Shown here one piece after another: positions 8,405 through 15,658 of a stretch of DNA of 64,000 bases. The translations under genes and the position numbers were made by a program. Positions within the stretch are counted from its first letter, which is position 1. Each line of letters opens with the position of its first letter. The notes beneath the pieces are model-generated. The model saw only the letters and a program-made list of their open reading frames with translations, did no database searches and had not been told where the DNA came from. The DNA comes from Herbaspirillum rubrisubalbicans (GTDB lineage: Bacteria > Pseudomonadota > Gammaproteobacteria > Burkholderiales > Burkholderiaceae_D): positions 4,278,001-4,342,000 of the forward strand of contig NZ_CP024996.1 in NCBI RefSeq assembly GCF_003719195.1, written 5' to 3'.

Positions 8405-9580
8405 CTATCGTTCAATCCCGCGCGAGCGAACCCGCCGCCCACCAGAGGACGGCGGCGGCATCGGTGCAGGTACTTGCACCCGCGCGGGTGGATTATTGAT
8501 TTCTATCGACTCGGCCGGACCGGCCGATGTCATGGGCGCCGGTGGCGGCGATGCAAACATGTCAGCGACTGCAGGCTGTACTGCGGCCTCCAGGCGCTCC
8601 CACATGCGTTCGGTATAGCGATGCAGGTCAAGCATGTGCGAGGAGAATAGAGCCAGCACCGTGCAGTCCAGCACCTCATTGCGCAGGCGCATCTTTGCCC
8701 AGCGATACTGCTCGCCGGAGACCGTGCGCACTTTGACGCGCGCCTCCGCCGTCAGCTGGTGGTAGAACTCGGCGGGCAGATCCTGCGAGAAGTGCAGGCA
8801 TCCTGGCCCCGACTGCGTCACGTTCAACCGCCCGAAGATCAGATCCTTTGCCGTGTCGGTGCCCACCAGCCAGAGCTTGATGCCGCTCTTGATCACCTTG
8901 CCTGCATAGTTCACGTCCTGCAGAGACGAACGCCCTTTCACGGGCCCGCCGAGGCGAGAGTCACCCTTGCTCGCAAAGCAGCGCCGCCCCTTCGCCTGCT
9001 GCATCCGCGCCCAAGCATAGGCCTGGTGCGTGAAGTGGCCACCGGTATCGATGGTGTACCCCTCGACGCCCAGCGTCCCGCCCGCCATGTGCTGAAACCG
9101 CGTCTCCATATAGAAGGACAGCTTCTCCCAGTCAGCCGGTACCGCGGGGTTCGCTGCCAGGACCATGTAGTCCACCACCCACATCTCCTCGCCGCGTCCA
9201 ACCGCCCAAACCACCACCTCGAAGCGGTTGTCCTGGACGTCGATCCCCGCCACCAGCACCAGGCCGCCCATCTGGACTACGCGAAGGGGATACGGCTCAC
9301 CCTGGCAGCATGGGCAAACATCGTACTTGGGCGAGAAACGCGCTACCAGGCAATGCCTGTGAGCCTCACCCAGGCGGTCAAGCTTCTTGCGTATCATGCC
9401 GGCCTGAGCCGCACCGTCAGTCGACACCAAGCCCTTGCCCTGACCCAACGCCTCCAGACTCCCCAGCTTGGACATCGGCGACAAAGGATATTGCTGGCTC
9501 TGGAAGTTGAAGGCGAACTTGAGCGCCTCATGCTCATTGCGGAACAAATCGTTGATATCGATCCCAAAAACCGTGTTCAT
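8405..9580 (-). pseudogene. Chimeric ORF: N-terminal Q-like regulator fused to C-terminal terminase nuclease domain
   Basis: A 391-residue open frame made of two unrelated parts. Residues 1 to about 95, ending CPCCQGE, look like a small phage regulator of the antiterminator Q/Mor kind with a CxxC cluster. From about residue 97 (YPLRVVQMGGLVLVAGIDVQ) it becomes the C-terminal nuclease half of a GpA-type large terminase, a family normally above 600 residues. The N-terminal ATPase with its Walker motifs is absent, so the protein cannot drive packaging. The likely cause is a deletion that fused the two genes in frame near 9295 and removed the small terminase. An ATG preceded by AGGGA supports the start. 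Confidence 0.7.
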
Positions 9581-9588
9581 GTTTTCCC

Positions 9589-9933
9589 TCACTTGTCGCT
9601 GTTATTGCCGGGCGATGCCGGCGGCAGTTGCTTACCAAGCCACCGATTCATGACGCGCAGATCTTTGCTGCCAGATTCGATGACGATTTCGATGTAGACG
9701 GGTGGAAGCACAATCTCGCGCTCCTGGCTAATGCCGCGTTCGTCCCAATAGATCTCAACGGTGCCTCGCTTCAAAGGCGTTCCAATGTGCGAGCCATTCT
9801 CCTGGGCGTAAAAGACCGGTTCCCCTCGGAGCGACCGCCTTATCTGGCGATCAACCGGAAGCAGGCCATGCTCCCTTCGCAGGTCGTCGATCATGCTGGC
9901 GACCATTGGCATTTCCTGACGCAGATCGCTCAT
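9589..9933 (-). CDS. Hypothetical phage protein, 114 aa
   Basis: Starts MSDLRQEMPMVASMIDDLRR after a good GGAGG site; an upstream in-frame ATG lacks one and would extend into the repeat-rich leader. The protein is charged, with an N-terminal helix and a beta-rich centre (GTVEIYWDERGISQERE). It sits between the primase remnant and the Q-like/terminase fusion, in the leftward operon. Its stop lies 8 bp before the next start. I do not recognise the family. Confidence 0.55.
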   Translation of the reverse strand: MSDLRQEMPMVASMIDDLRREHGLLPVDRQIRRSLRGEPVFYAQENGSHIGTPLKRGTVEIYWDERGISQEREIVLPPVYIEIVIESGSKDLRVMNRWLGKQLPPASPGNNSDK

Positions 9934-10293
9934 CCGACTAACCTCCCCTCGAACAAAAAAAGGTTGGCGGCAAGGTTGGACGGCGCAAAGCCAATACCCA
10001 TGCGGCTTTGCCAACCTCCTAACCTCGCTAACCTACTTTTGAATGGATTTGAAAATAAAAAAAGGAAAAGGAAGTCCCTACGCGTGCGCGCGTATGCGCA
10101 CGTGTGCGTGCGAATGTGCAAAAAAGGTTGGGAGGTTGGCGAAGCCGCTATGGTGGCGGCTTTCAGCCGTCCAACCTTCAAAATGAAGGGTTGGACGAGG
10201 TTGGGAGGTGAGACGAGAATCATCGCCTTTTCCGCACGCGCAACTTGCACGCACGATCCCTGGCAGGATGATACTCGGCAACACAACACAACG
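9934..10293. other. Repeat-rich noncoding stretch: GGTTGG iterons, AT-rich segment, 34-bp alternating pur-pyr tract
   Basis: This 360-bp gap holds eight GGTTGG/CCAACC copies: starts at 9962, 9974, 10126, 10134, 10189 and 10199 direct, 10011 and 10171 inverted. It also has an A-rich stretch (10047-10072), a perfect alternating purine-pyrimidine run at 10079-10112 prone to Z-DNA, and hairpins GCAAAGCC/GGCTTTGC near 9985-10010 and GTCCAACC...GGTTGGAC at 10169-10196. It follows the primase-helicase gene. A phage replication origin or a regulatory leader is possible; no gene is convincing here. Confidence 0.5.
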
Positions 10294-11667
10294 CTAGAAG
10301 GGGATCGCATAATCGCCCTCCTCCGCCATCTTTGGCTCGACAACAGCAGGCTTCGGACGCACGTAGAAATACTCCCGCGCCCCATTCGGATCACGCTCCT
10401 TTTCCCACCCCAGCTTGCGCATACACGCCGAGATGCGCATGGTCTCGTTCTTCGACTGCGAGAGCTTGCCGATCTCGATGTGGAGAGCCCGCGTAAGCAG
10501 CTCACGCGCAGTCACACGATCCAGCTTCCGAACACTCACAGAATTGCCATCGGCATCAATTCCCTCTACGTAGTCGTACAGCCGCCCGATCCATTGGTCA
10601 GGGATCTCGCGATCATCCTGCGCCGGCATGATCAGGCGGACATCCTGGTCACGTGTGGCGTACCACTTAACCCCTTTGCGCCACATCGCGACGGCTTCAC
10701 CGAACAACTGGTCCCTCACCTCGGCCAGGCCGACCGTGTCGACGCGACCACATTTCACAGGCCAGAACCGGCGGCTGCCTGTTGGGTCTTTGAAGTACTG
10801 CCCTTCGTTCGTCGTCGCTGCAAACAGGGTGCGCCGAGGAAGGTTGCGCAGCAGCGACCAATCAACTTTCTTGACCGCCTTCCCACCACCTGGCCAGGAC
10901 ACGACATCCCACGCGTCGCCCACAGCGGCCCTAGCCGCGTCAGCGCACTTCTCTCCCTCAACCACCAAAACAGGGAAGCCGTCCCTGAGCGGTTGAGGAA
11001 GGTAAAGGGGCCGTGGTTCACGCCACTGAATCCAATGCCATTTCCTGTTGCCGGTGTTCTCATCCTGCGCGTAGACGCATGGCAAAACTTCCTTGCCACC
11101 GTTCGATGTGACAAACCGGCAAACGATGCCTAAAAGCTGCCGCTGCTGGTCCCGATACTCCCAAACCATCTGCGGCCGCCCTCGCACTGGATGAGCGACG
11201 GGATACGGTAACGCCGCCTCGGGAATAGGCAGAATCGGGCACCAGGAACTAGTGGATTTCTTCTCCTTCGGAGGTGCTCCTACCCCTTTGCCGGCTTGCG
11301 CAGGCGCTGATTTCTGTGGCAAATGCGGAGTTCCGTTGGGAATCCTCTTGACCTTATCTGCGCCGTGAATAGCGATGCCCAGCTCGCGAGCGAGGTGAGC
11401 ACAAGCTTTTCCTTGGGAGATGGATTCCTTCGCAGCGTAGAGCGAAATAGGATCACGGCCGGCTTCGCCGTCCATGGAAAAATCAGACCAAAAACCAGCT
11501 TTTTCGCCTTTCAGGCGAACACGCAAAGATTTGCCGGCTTCGCCGGAAAGGGAACCAATGCAAAACTCGGCGCCATCAACAACGCCGTTTGGAAACCATT
11601 GAGCCAGCAGCGAATCCAGCGAGGCCAGCGCGGCCGCATTGACCGCATCGAAGTCCTCAAGCTCCAC
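10294..11667 (-). pseudogene. Phage primase-helicase with internal deletion (TOPRIM primase joined to VapE C-terminus)
   Basis: A 457-residue frame. The N-terminal part resembles phage primases: a CHC2-like region without the zinc cysteines, then a TOPRIM segment VLVVEGEKCADA at about 213-224 and WSLLRNL at 270-276. It then jumps directly to PRRTLFAATTNEGQYFKDP and GSRRFWPV, the sensor region of VapE/VirE-type helicases. The helicase Walker A and B region expected between them, several hundred residues, is missing. I infer an in-frame deletion near 10839. The start is GTG with AGGAG upstream and overlaps the preceding gene by 11 bp. Confidence 0.7.
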
Positions 11668-12124
11668 TCACCGGCTCCTGCTCGTGACTGCAATAGATCT
11701 GGAACATGAGCGCCATGAGTTCCTGCATAGTGCGCTGAATCTCGTTGGAGATGCGCTGCAGGTCGGCCTTCTCACGGGCATCGATGTGGTTGTCATCGGT
11801 ATAGGCGGTGTACGCCCGAGACAATTCGCCGAGACGCGCCCACAGCTCCTGGAACTTCGAATGCAGGTCTTCGCGGTCGACGCTGCCAGGCGTGATCAGC
11901 TTGACGAATACACCACCGCTCGCGACCGCAATGGCTTCAGCGAAGAGCGTGGTACTAGTGAATGCCTGCATCTCCAACGAGTGCTGCGTGCGTACCGCTT
12001 GGCCCTTGCGCTCATAGACGCGGTTGGAGAGCGCATCCCGCGTCATGCCCAAAGCTGCGGCCATGGCGTCCCAACCTCCTGGGAATGCGTCAATCATTCC
12101 CTGATGTGCCTGACGTAAATTCAC
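11657..12124 (-). CDS. CII-like phage regulatory protein (YmfL family)
   Basis: A 155-residue protein from the GTG at 12124, which follows GAGGGAGTACTT; the frame is open further up but without a ribosome site. It has an N-terminal helix-turn-helix-like segment (GGWDAMAAALGMTRDALSNR) and a helical C-terminal half (SKFQELWARLGELSRAY), as in YmfL/CII-type activators of prophages. It lies first in the leftward block after the repressor region, as expected for a regulator of replication genes. Confidence 0.65.
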   Translation of the reverse strand: MNLRQAHQGMIDAFPGGWDAMAAALGMTRDALSNRVYERKGQAVRTQHSLEMQAFTSTTLFAEAIAVASGGVFVKLITPGSVDREDLHSKFQELWARLGELSRAYTAYTDDNHIDAREKADLQRISNEIQRTMQELMALMFQIYCSHEQEPVSGA

Positions 12125-12207
12125 AAGTACTCCCTCATATTTAGGCGGGAAGTCCCCTCTGTCGTATGATTGAAGCCCCACAGCGTCAACCAAAGAAAGG
12201 ACTTCCC

Positions 12208-12465
12208 ATGGAAAAGCAACAACTAGACAAACTTGTTGGGCTGATTGGTGGCTGCGAAACGGCCATCGTCACGCTTGCTGACTGCCTTCACAAAGCAGGC
12301 GTTCTCGACAAGGAAGCGCTATCTGCTCACTACGATGCGACAGCACACGCTCTCCCACAGGAGATTCCTCACCGAGAAGTTATTCAGATGGTTTTGGGTC
12401 ACATCGCTCGTGGGCTTCGATCGGCGAAGGATCAGGAGGATCTGATCGGCACGCTGTTCCACTGA
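12208..12465 (+). CDS. Hypothetical phage protein, 85 aa
   Basis: Starts MEKQQLDKLVGLIGGCETAI after an AAAGGA site. It is helical and acidic-neutral and runs against the leftward operon. A 9-base arm GGACTTCCC directly before the ATG can pair with GGGAAGTCC at 12147-12155. Its end overlaps the end of the minus-strand gene 12380-12967 by 86 bp. No family recognised; coding judged from RBS and residue pattern. Confidence 0.55.
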   Translation: MEKQQLDKLVGLIGGCETAIVTLADCLHKAGVLDKEALSAHYDATAHALPQEIPHREVIQMVLGHIARGLRSAKDQEDLIGTLFH

Positions 12466-12967
12466 GAACAGCGGTCTGATCAATCGAGACCTGTTCATAC
12501 CAAGCATGTGGCAGTACCGTCGGCTGAAACTGCCGGCGGATTCCATCGGCCGCTCTAATCTCTTTTTCTGGAACTGCGGCCGCCCCATCGGTATGGGTTC
12601 GGCACGTATAGCTGTTGATGTAGTCGGCCACGCTGGCAACAAGGCACTCCGCTGAATCCATGCTCAGGCACAACCGGACAATGCCGTCGCGAGTCTCGAA
12701 GCCGATACCGATTTCATTGGCACCATCGTCTACAGGCGTCGTATTGCGCCAGGACGCAGGCACATAGACAGCTGGTATCCGAGATTGACGGTCGGCCCCC
12801 CTGTAATGCCGGTATTGCTTGTCATCGACGTTGACTGTGAGCCTCGGTTGCAATGCCTGGAAGAGACGCGCCACCTCGGCCATGCCGTCATTAAATTGCC
12901 TGGAAGCCACTGGAGTTGCACCAGCCATACGCCAAAATTTGCGTTCGTGCTTCGGCTTGAATTTCAC
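12380..12967 (-). CDS. Hypothetical phage protein, 195 aa
   Basis: Starts MKFKPKHERKFWRMAGATPV. The first 140 residues look like a real soluble protein (RIPAVYVPASWRNTTPVDDG, then GIGFETRDGIVRLCLSMDSA). The last 55 residues are poorly structured and overlap the opposite-strand gene, so the native end may have been altered. It sits between the YdaS-like and CII-like genes of the leftward operon. Function unknown. Confidence 0.5.
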   Translation of the reverse strand: MKFKPKHERKFWRMAGATPVASRQFNDGMAEVARLFQALQPRLTVNVDDKQYRHYRGADRQSRIPAVYVPASWRNTTPVDDGANEIGIGFETRDGIVRLCLSMDSAECLVASVADYINSYTCRTHTDGAAAVPEKEIRAADGIRRQFQPTVLPHAWYEQVSIDQTAVLSGTACRSDPPDPSPIEAHERCDPKPSE

Positions 12968-13053
12968 AATCCATTCCCTTTCATTGTGGTTTTCTTGATT
13001 GCCTGGCAGTCATATGCTTCGCCCCATCATTCAAAAAGCATGAGGGAACGGGC

Positions 13054-13356
13054 ATGAAGGCCGACAGATACTTAGTTCTCATCCACTTCGCGGCCAAAGT
13101 CACCAGGGCCAACTTGTCCGAGGTAGCCGTGCAGGTAACGCGAGCAGTCCGAACCACCCTGCAGAACAGCGAGGCGATTTGCTCGACCTCTGCATCCGTC
13201 GCATTCGTGGGCGAGTCTCGTGCATCGGCAGACTCGCTATTCCGCTTACTAGCAAGCGATCTCAGGCCTGGCGACAACTTGAGTATTTTTTCGCTGGGCG
13301 AAGGCATCGCTACCTCGCACCCTGGCCTGCATCGCTGGGCTCATCGCGACGGGTAA
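13054..13356 (+). CDS. Hypothetical phage protein, 100 aa
   Basis: Starts MKADRYLVLIHFAAKVTRAN after GAGGGA. The alternating hydrophobic beta strands and helices suggest a small alpha/beta domain (SVAFVGESRASADSLFRLLA). The opposite strand also has an open frame, but its composition is unconvincing. It converges on the YdaS-like gene with a 47-bp overlap. Similar short proteins occur in Burkholderiales prophages, from memory; function unknown. Confidence 0.55.
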   Translation: MKADRYLVLIHFAAKVTRANLSEVAVQVTRAVRTTLQNSEAICSTSASVAFVGESRASADSLFRLLASDLRPGDNLSIFSLGEGIATSHPGLHRWAHRDG

Positions 13357-13585
13357 TGGGGCCGCTCGCCACGAGCTCAGGCCAGATCTCGTGCCAATCC
13401 TTGGGGCGCAGGTCTTGCCGCTTCACCTCACCTCGGGTGACTTTTTCAATCCGAGCGCAGAGCAGCGGCTCAATCAACGTGCCGCGCCTTCTCCAATTGC
13501 TAACAACGGACTGCCCAACGCCAATCTGGTCCGCCAGCCTGGACACTCCCCGCGCAATATCAATGGCTTTGTCGAGTGGTTTCAT
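13310..13585 (-). CDS. Cro/YdaS-like helix-turn-helix repressor
   Basis: A 91-residue protein with the helix-turn-helix AIDIARGVSRLADQIGVGQ continuing SVVSNWRRRGT, the pattern of YdaS/Cro-like phage regulators. It is transcribed leftwards, divergent from the CI-like gene across a 72-bp operator region, the classic layout of a lysis-lysogeny switch. The likely promoter is TTGACT (13616-13621), 17 bp, ATTAAA (13593-13598), with a perfect operator palindrome inside it. It probably represses the CI gene during lytic growth. Confidence 0.75.
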   Translation of the reverse strand: MKPLDKAIDIARGVSRLADQIGVGQSVVSNWRRRGTLIEPLLCARIEKVTRGEVKRQDLRPKDWHEIWPELVASGPITRRDEPSDAGQGAR

Positions 13586-13592
13586 GGCGGCA

Positions 13593-13646
13593 TTTAATCA
13601 CTGCAGTGATAATTTAGTCAACACCCAAGTGATTCACACAAGTGAT
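13593..13646. promoter_or_regulatory. Immunity operator cluster 1 and leftward early promoter
   Basis: Three copies of ATCACTNNAGTGAT lie between the divergent regulators: 13597-13610 (14/14, a perfect palindrome), 13620-13633 (12/14) and 13633-13646 (12/14). The first sits between the -35 TTGACT (13616-13621) and -10 ATTAAA (13593-13598) of a minus-strand promoter for the YdaS-like gene. Binding there would shut the promoter. Confidence 0.7.
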
Positions 13647-13657
13647 TTAATCCGCGA

Positions 13658-14053
13658 ATGAACAAAGAAACCTTGGGCGCACGGCTTCGCGCCACCCGAA
13701 AAGCCAAGCAACTAACGCAAGCGCAGCTTGCGCAAAGGGCCGGCTTGACCCAAGGAACAATTGGCAATATAGAATCGGGGATCAGGGGGTACGGAGAAAG
13801 CCTGCTGGATATTGCGAAAGCGCTGGACGTCGATCCGGCCTATCTACGCATGGAAACAGACGTAAAGCATCAAGACAGCGCCTCCAACGACAGCGACGTG
13901 CCAGGTGATCTGTCGGCGCGACAGGTCGTGCTCTTGCAGTTATTCGATGGACTTACCTCGAAGCAGCAAGACGAAATAATCAGGACTCTTGAAGCTACGA
14001 AACAAGCCAACTTTGAGCTAATCGAGGAGCTTGCCCAAAGGCGGCACAAGTAA
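13658..14053 (+). CDS. CI-like phage repressor (XRE-type HTH, no LexA-like peptidase)
   Basis: A 131-residue protein with an HTH_3 domain at about 6-62 (LRATRKAKQLTQAQLAQRAG, LTQGTIGNIESGIRGYGES). There is no S24 peptidase domain, so RecA-driven self-cleavage is not expected. The remainder is a helical segment (LSARQVVLLQLFDGLTSKQQ) that may dimerise. It is flanked on both sides by ATCACTNNAGTGAT operators, its probable binding sites. Inactivation may instead need an antirepressor or an ImmA-type protease; one is encoded at 16539-17132, although that link is speculation. Confidence 0.8.
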   Translation: MNKETLGARLRATRKAKQLTQAQLAQRAGLTQGTIGNIESGIRGYGESLLDIAKALDVDPAYLRMETDVKHQDSASNDSDVPGDLSARQVVLLQLFDGLTSKQQDEIIRTLEATKQANFELIEELAQRRHK

Positions 14054-14167
14054 AACCTGCCAGTCCGCTCCCACCCCGCTGCCTGAGAAATTCATGCGGC
14101 GAGGCTATCTACAGCCAGTCCATTTAATTGCCACACAGACATTAAGTGATTATTTTCCATCCAAAAT

Positions 14168-14236
14168 ATCACTACAGTGTTGAATTATAAAATCACTTGA
14201 GTGATACTCGCTCCCGTGTTCAATCACCGGAGCGAT
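14168..14236 (+). promoter_or_regulatory. Immunity operator cluster 2 and rightward early promoter
   Basis: Three more operators: 14168-14181 (13/14), 14192-14205 (14/14) and 14223-14236 (12/14). A sigma-70-like promoter TTGAAT (14180-14185), 17 bp, GATACT (14203-14208) has the perfect site inside its spacer and overlapping the -10. It would drive the early operon whose first ATG is at 14239. Confidence 0.7.
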
Positions 14237-14238
14237 AA

Positions 14239-14397
14239 ATGCGCATCGCCAAAAAAGCCGCAGCCACGCAACTGCCAGCCAAGTTCAACTTCCTCGCCGG
14301 TCGCCGACCGCCCTCTCGCCGCGAGTGGCCACTTGGCCATACTCCAGCTGAAGCGCAGTCGATCGCCATCACTAACACCAAGCGAGGTGCTAAATGA
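14239..14397 (+). CDS. Small phage early protein, 52 aa
   Basis: First gene after the rightward early promoter. It starts MRIAKKAAATQLPAKFNFLA and is basic and Pro-rich. The third operator copy ends two bases before its ATG, so the operator covers its ribosome binding region and may also be read at RNA level. Its TGA overlaps the next ATG (ATGA). No family recognised. Confidence 0.5.
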   Translation: MRIAKKAAATQLPAKFNFLAGRRPPSRREWPLGHTPAEAQSIAITNTKRGAK

Positions 14398-14675
14398 GCC
14401 GCTTCTACCTAGCGCCTGAGAGCGAAGATACGTTCCGGCGAGTGTCGCACTCCCGCGTGATTTCCCATGTCGCGAAGAAGTGCGAGTGCGGCAAGCAGAC
14501 CACCGCAAAAGACCTGGCTCAATACGGTCACTGCGTGGCGTGCCAGAAGGCAACAGCGAAGCCGCCTATCAAGTTTGTTTTCACAACTGGCCACCTGGAC
14601 TACCTCTCACCTGAGAACGGCGACCGCCGCTTCTGGCCCGCGCCTTCCGCCTGGACGAAAGCGAGGGAGGCATGA
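14394..14675 (+). CDS. Zinc-ribbon-like phage protein, possibly fused to a helicase fragment
   Basis: A 93-residue protein. Residues 30-50 carry CECGKQTTAKDLAQYGHCVAC, a four-cysteine zinc-binding pattern seen in small phage proteins. From about residue 58 the sequence turns into FVFTTGHLDYLSPENGDRRF, then WP, which resembles the TTN...RRFWP element of VapE-type helicases. It may be another in-frame deletion product, or this may be its natural tail. It overlaps both neighbours by ATGA. Confidence 0.55.
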   Translation: MSRFYLAPESEDTFRRVSHSRVISHVAKKCECGKQTTAKDLAQYGHCVACQKATAKPPIKFVFTTGHLDYLSPENGDRRFWPAPSAWTKAREA

Positions 14676-14977
14676 GCTATCCCGTCATCAAGAAGATCCA
14701 AAAGCAGACCTTTACCACGCTCGTGCGGAACGTAAAGCTCAACGTCTGGACTGATGGGCAATCTTGCTCCGCCTACCTGTTCTTCCAGCGCGGCGACCAG
14801 ACCCCAACGCCTCTGGTCTACGCGATCTCGCACACTTCGGACCGATGCCACTTGCGGAAGGCGCAAGACCAATGGTCACTCTGGATCGGGTCCGCTGCCT
14901 TCGAAATCAACGAGAAGGATTACCAGACTATCGCTGACCTCCTCGGCTGCGCTGTCGTGCAGGAGGTGGCAGCGTGA
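14672..14977 (+). CDS. Hypothetical phage early protein, 101 aa
   Basis: Starts MSYPVIKKIQKQTFTTLVRN. Beta-rich, with a Trp-containing core (LNVWTDGQSCSAYLFFQRGD). Start and stop both overlap neighbours by 4 bp, so it belongs to a translationally coupled chain. No known family or catalytic motif is visible. Confidence 0.6.
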   Translation: MSYPVIKKIQKQTFTTLVRNVKLNVWTDGQSCSAYLFFQRGDQTPTPLVYAISHTSDRCHLRKAQDQWSLWIGSAAFEINEKDYQTIADLLGCAVVQEVAA

Positions 14978-15114
14978 AAGCCTTCCTCCTCACGATCACC
15001 CGCGAGAGCGGCATCCCGCTGACGCTGACCATCATCGCGCACTCGTCTTTCGATGTGCATACGTCTGCACTCGATATGTTCGGCGTCTGCAAGATCTCAG
15101 TGAGGCCAGCATGA
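14974..15114 (+). CDS. Small phage early protein, 46 aa
   Basis: A GTG start overlapping the previous TGA, preceded by AGGAGGTGGCA, an excellent ribosome site. The product begins VKAFLLTITRESGIPLTLTI (initiated with Met) and is mostly beta. Its TGA overlaps the next ATG. Function unknown. The strong RBS and the overlaps at both ends support coding despite the short length. Confidence 0.55.
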   Translation: MKAFLLTITRESGIPLTLTIIAHSSFDVHTSALDMFGVCKISVRPA

Positions 15115-15362
15115 TCCGGACAACCCTCACCCGCCTCATCACCGCCATTGCGGTCGTCTATCTGCTGCTGATCGCCCAAGCATTTACCAAGAACGGTCCC
15201 GAGCTGGAGCCATTCGTGGATCTCGGCCGACAGATGGCCATCGAGGAGCTGCCGCCTGTCGATCAACTGCGCTCCCTGTGTTCGGTCGAGTGGCCGAGCG
15301 AGGTTGCTGGCGCTATGACAGCAGAGGCTCGCCGCAAGGCCTGTCGCGCATTCGGGGAGTGA
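15111..15362 (+). CDS. Small phage protein with N-terminal membrane segment, 83 aa
   Basis: Starts at the ATG overlapping the preceding stop: MIRTTLTRLITAIAVVYLLL. Residues 8-24 form one transmembrane helix or uncleaved signal, followed by an acidic domain with two cysteines (LRSLCSVEWPSEV, ARRKACRAF). A topology with the C-terminal part in the periplasm is likely. Function unknown. Confidence 0.55.
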   Translation: MIRTTLTRLITAIAVVYLLLIAQAFTKNGPELEPFVDLGRQMAIEELPPVDQLRSLCSVEWPSEVAGAMTAEARRKACRAFGE

Positions 15363-15366
15363 CCAC

Positions 15367-15645
15367 ATGCGCCACCTACCCAAGTCGGTCGCCCCACAGA
15401 TGACGCTCCAGGATCTGGGGCTTGCGGTCACATCGAAGGCCGGGTGCTCACCCCTGCTTGGCCAGGATGTCGCTCGCACGCTCCTGGACGAATTCAACTC
15501 AATGCTCGCAGCAGGCTACCAGCTGAGCATCCCACAACTTTGCCGGCCAATCAGGCCGGGCCACACCACCTGGCGCATCGATGTCGCGAACCCCATGCTC
15601 GGCTTCGCTGGCGCCCTGCTCTTCACCGTCCCCACTATTCACTAA
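15367..15645 (+). CDS. Hypothetical phage early protein, 92 aa
   Basis: Starts MRHLPKSVAPQMTLQDLGLA 4 bp after the previous stop. A helical centre (DVARTLLDEFNSMLAAGYQL) suggests a compact small domain. It is part of the rightward early operon. No function can be assigned from sequence. Confidence 0.55.
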   Translation: MRHLPKSVAPQMTLQDLGLAVTSKAGCSPLLGQDVARTLLDEFNSMLAAGYQLSIPQLCRPIRPGHTTWRIDVANPMLGFAGALLFTVPTIH

Positions 15646-15658
15646 TTCGGAGATGATC

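Noticed and set aside
12981..13307. Minus-strand frame of 108 codons opposite the 100-residue phage gene
   Set aside because: Composition looks random (Ser/Arg/Thr-rich) and no good RBS precedes it; the plus-strand frame has both RBS and beta/alpha pattern.
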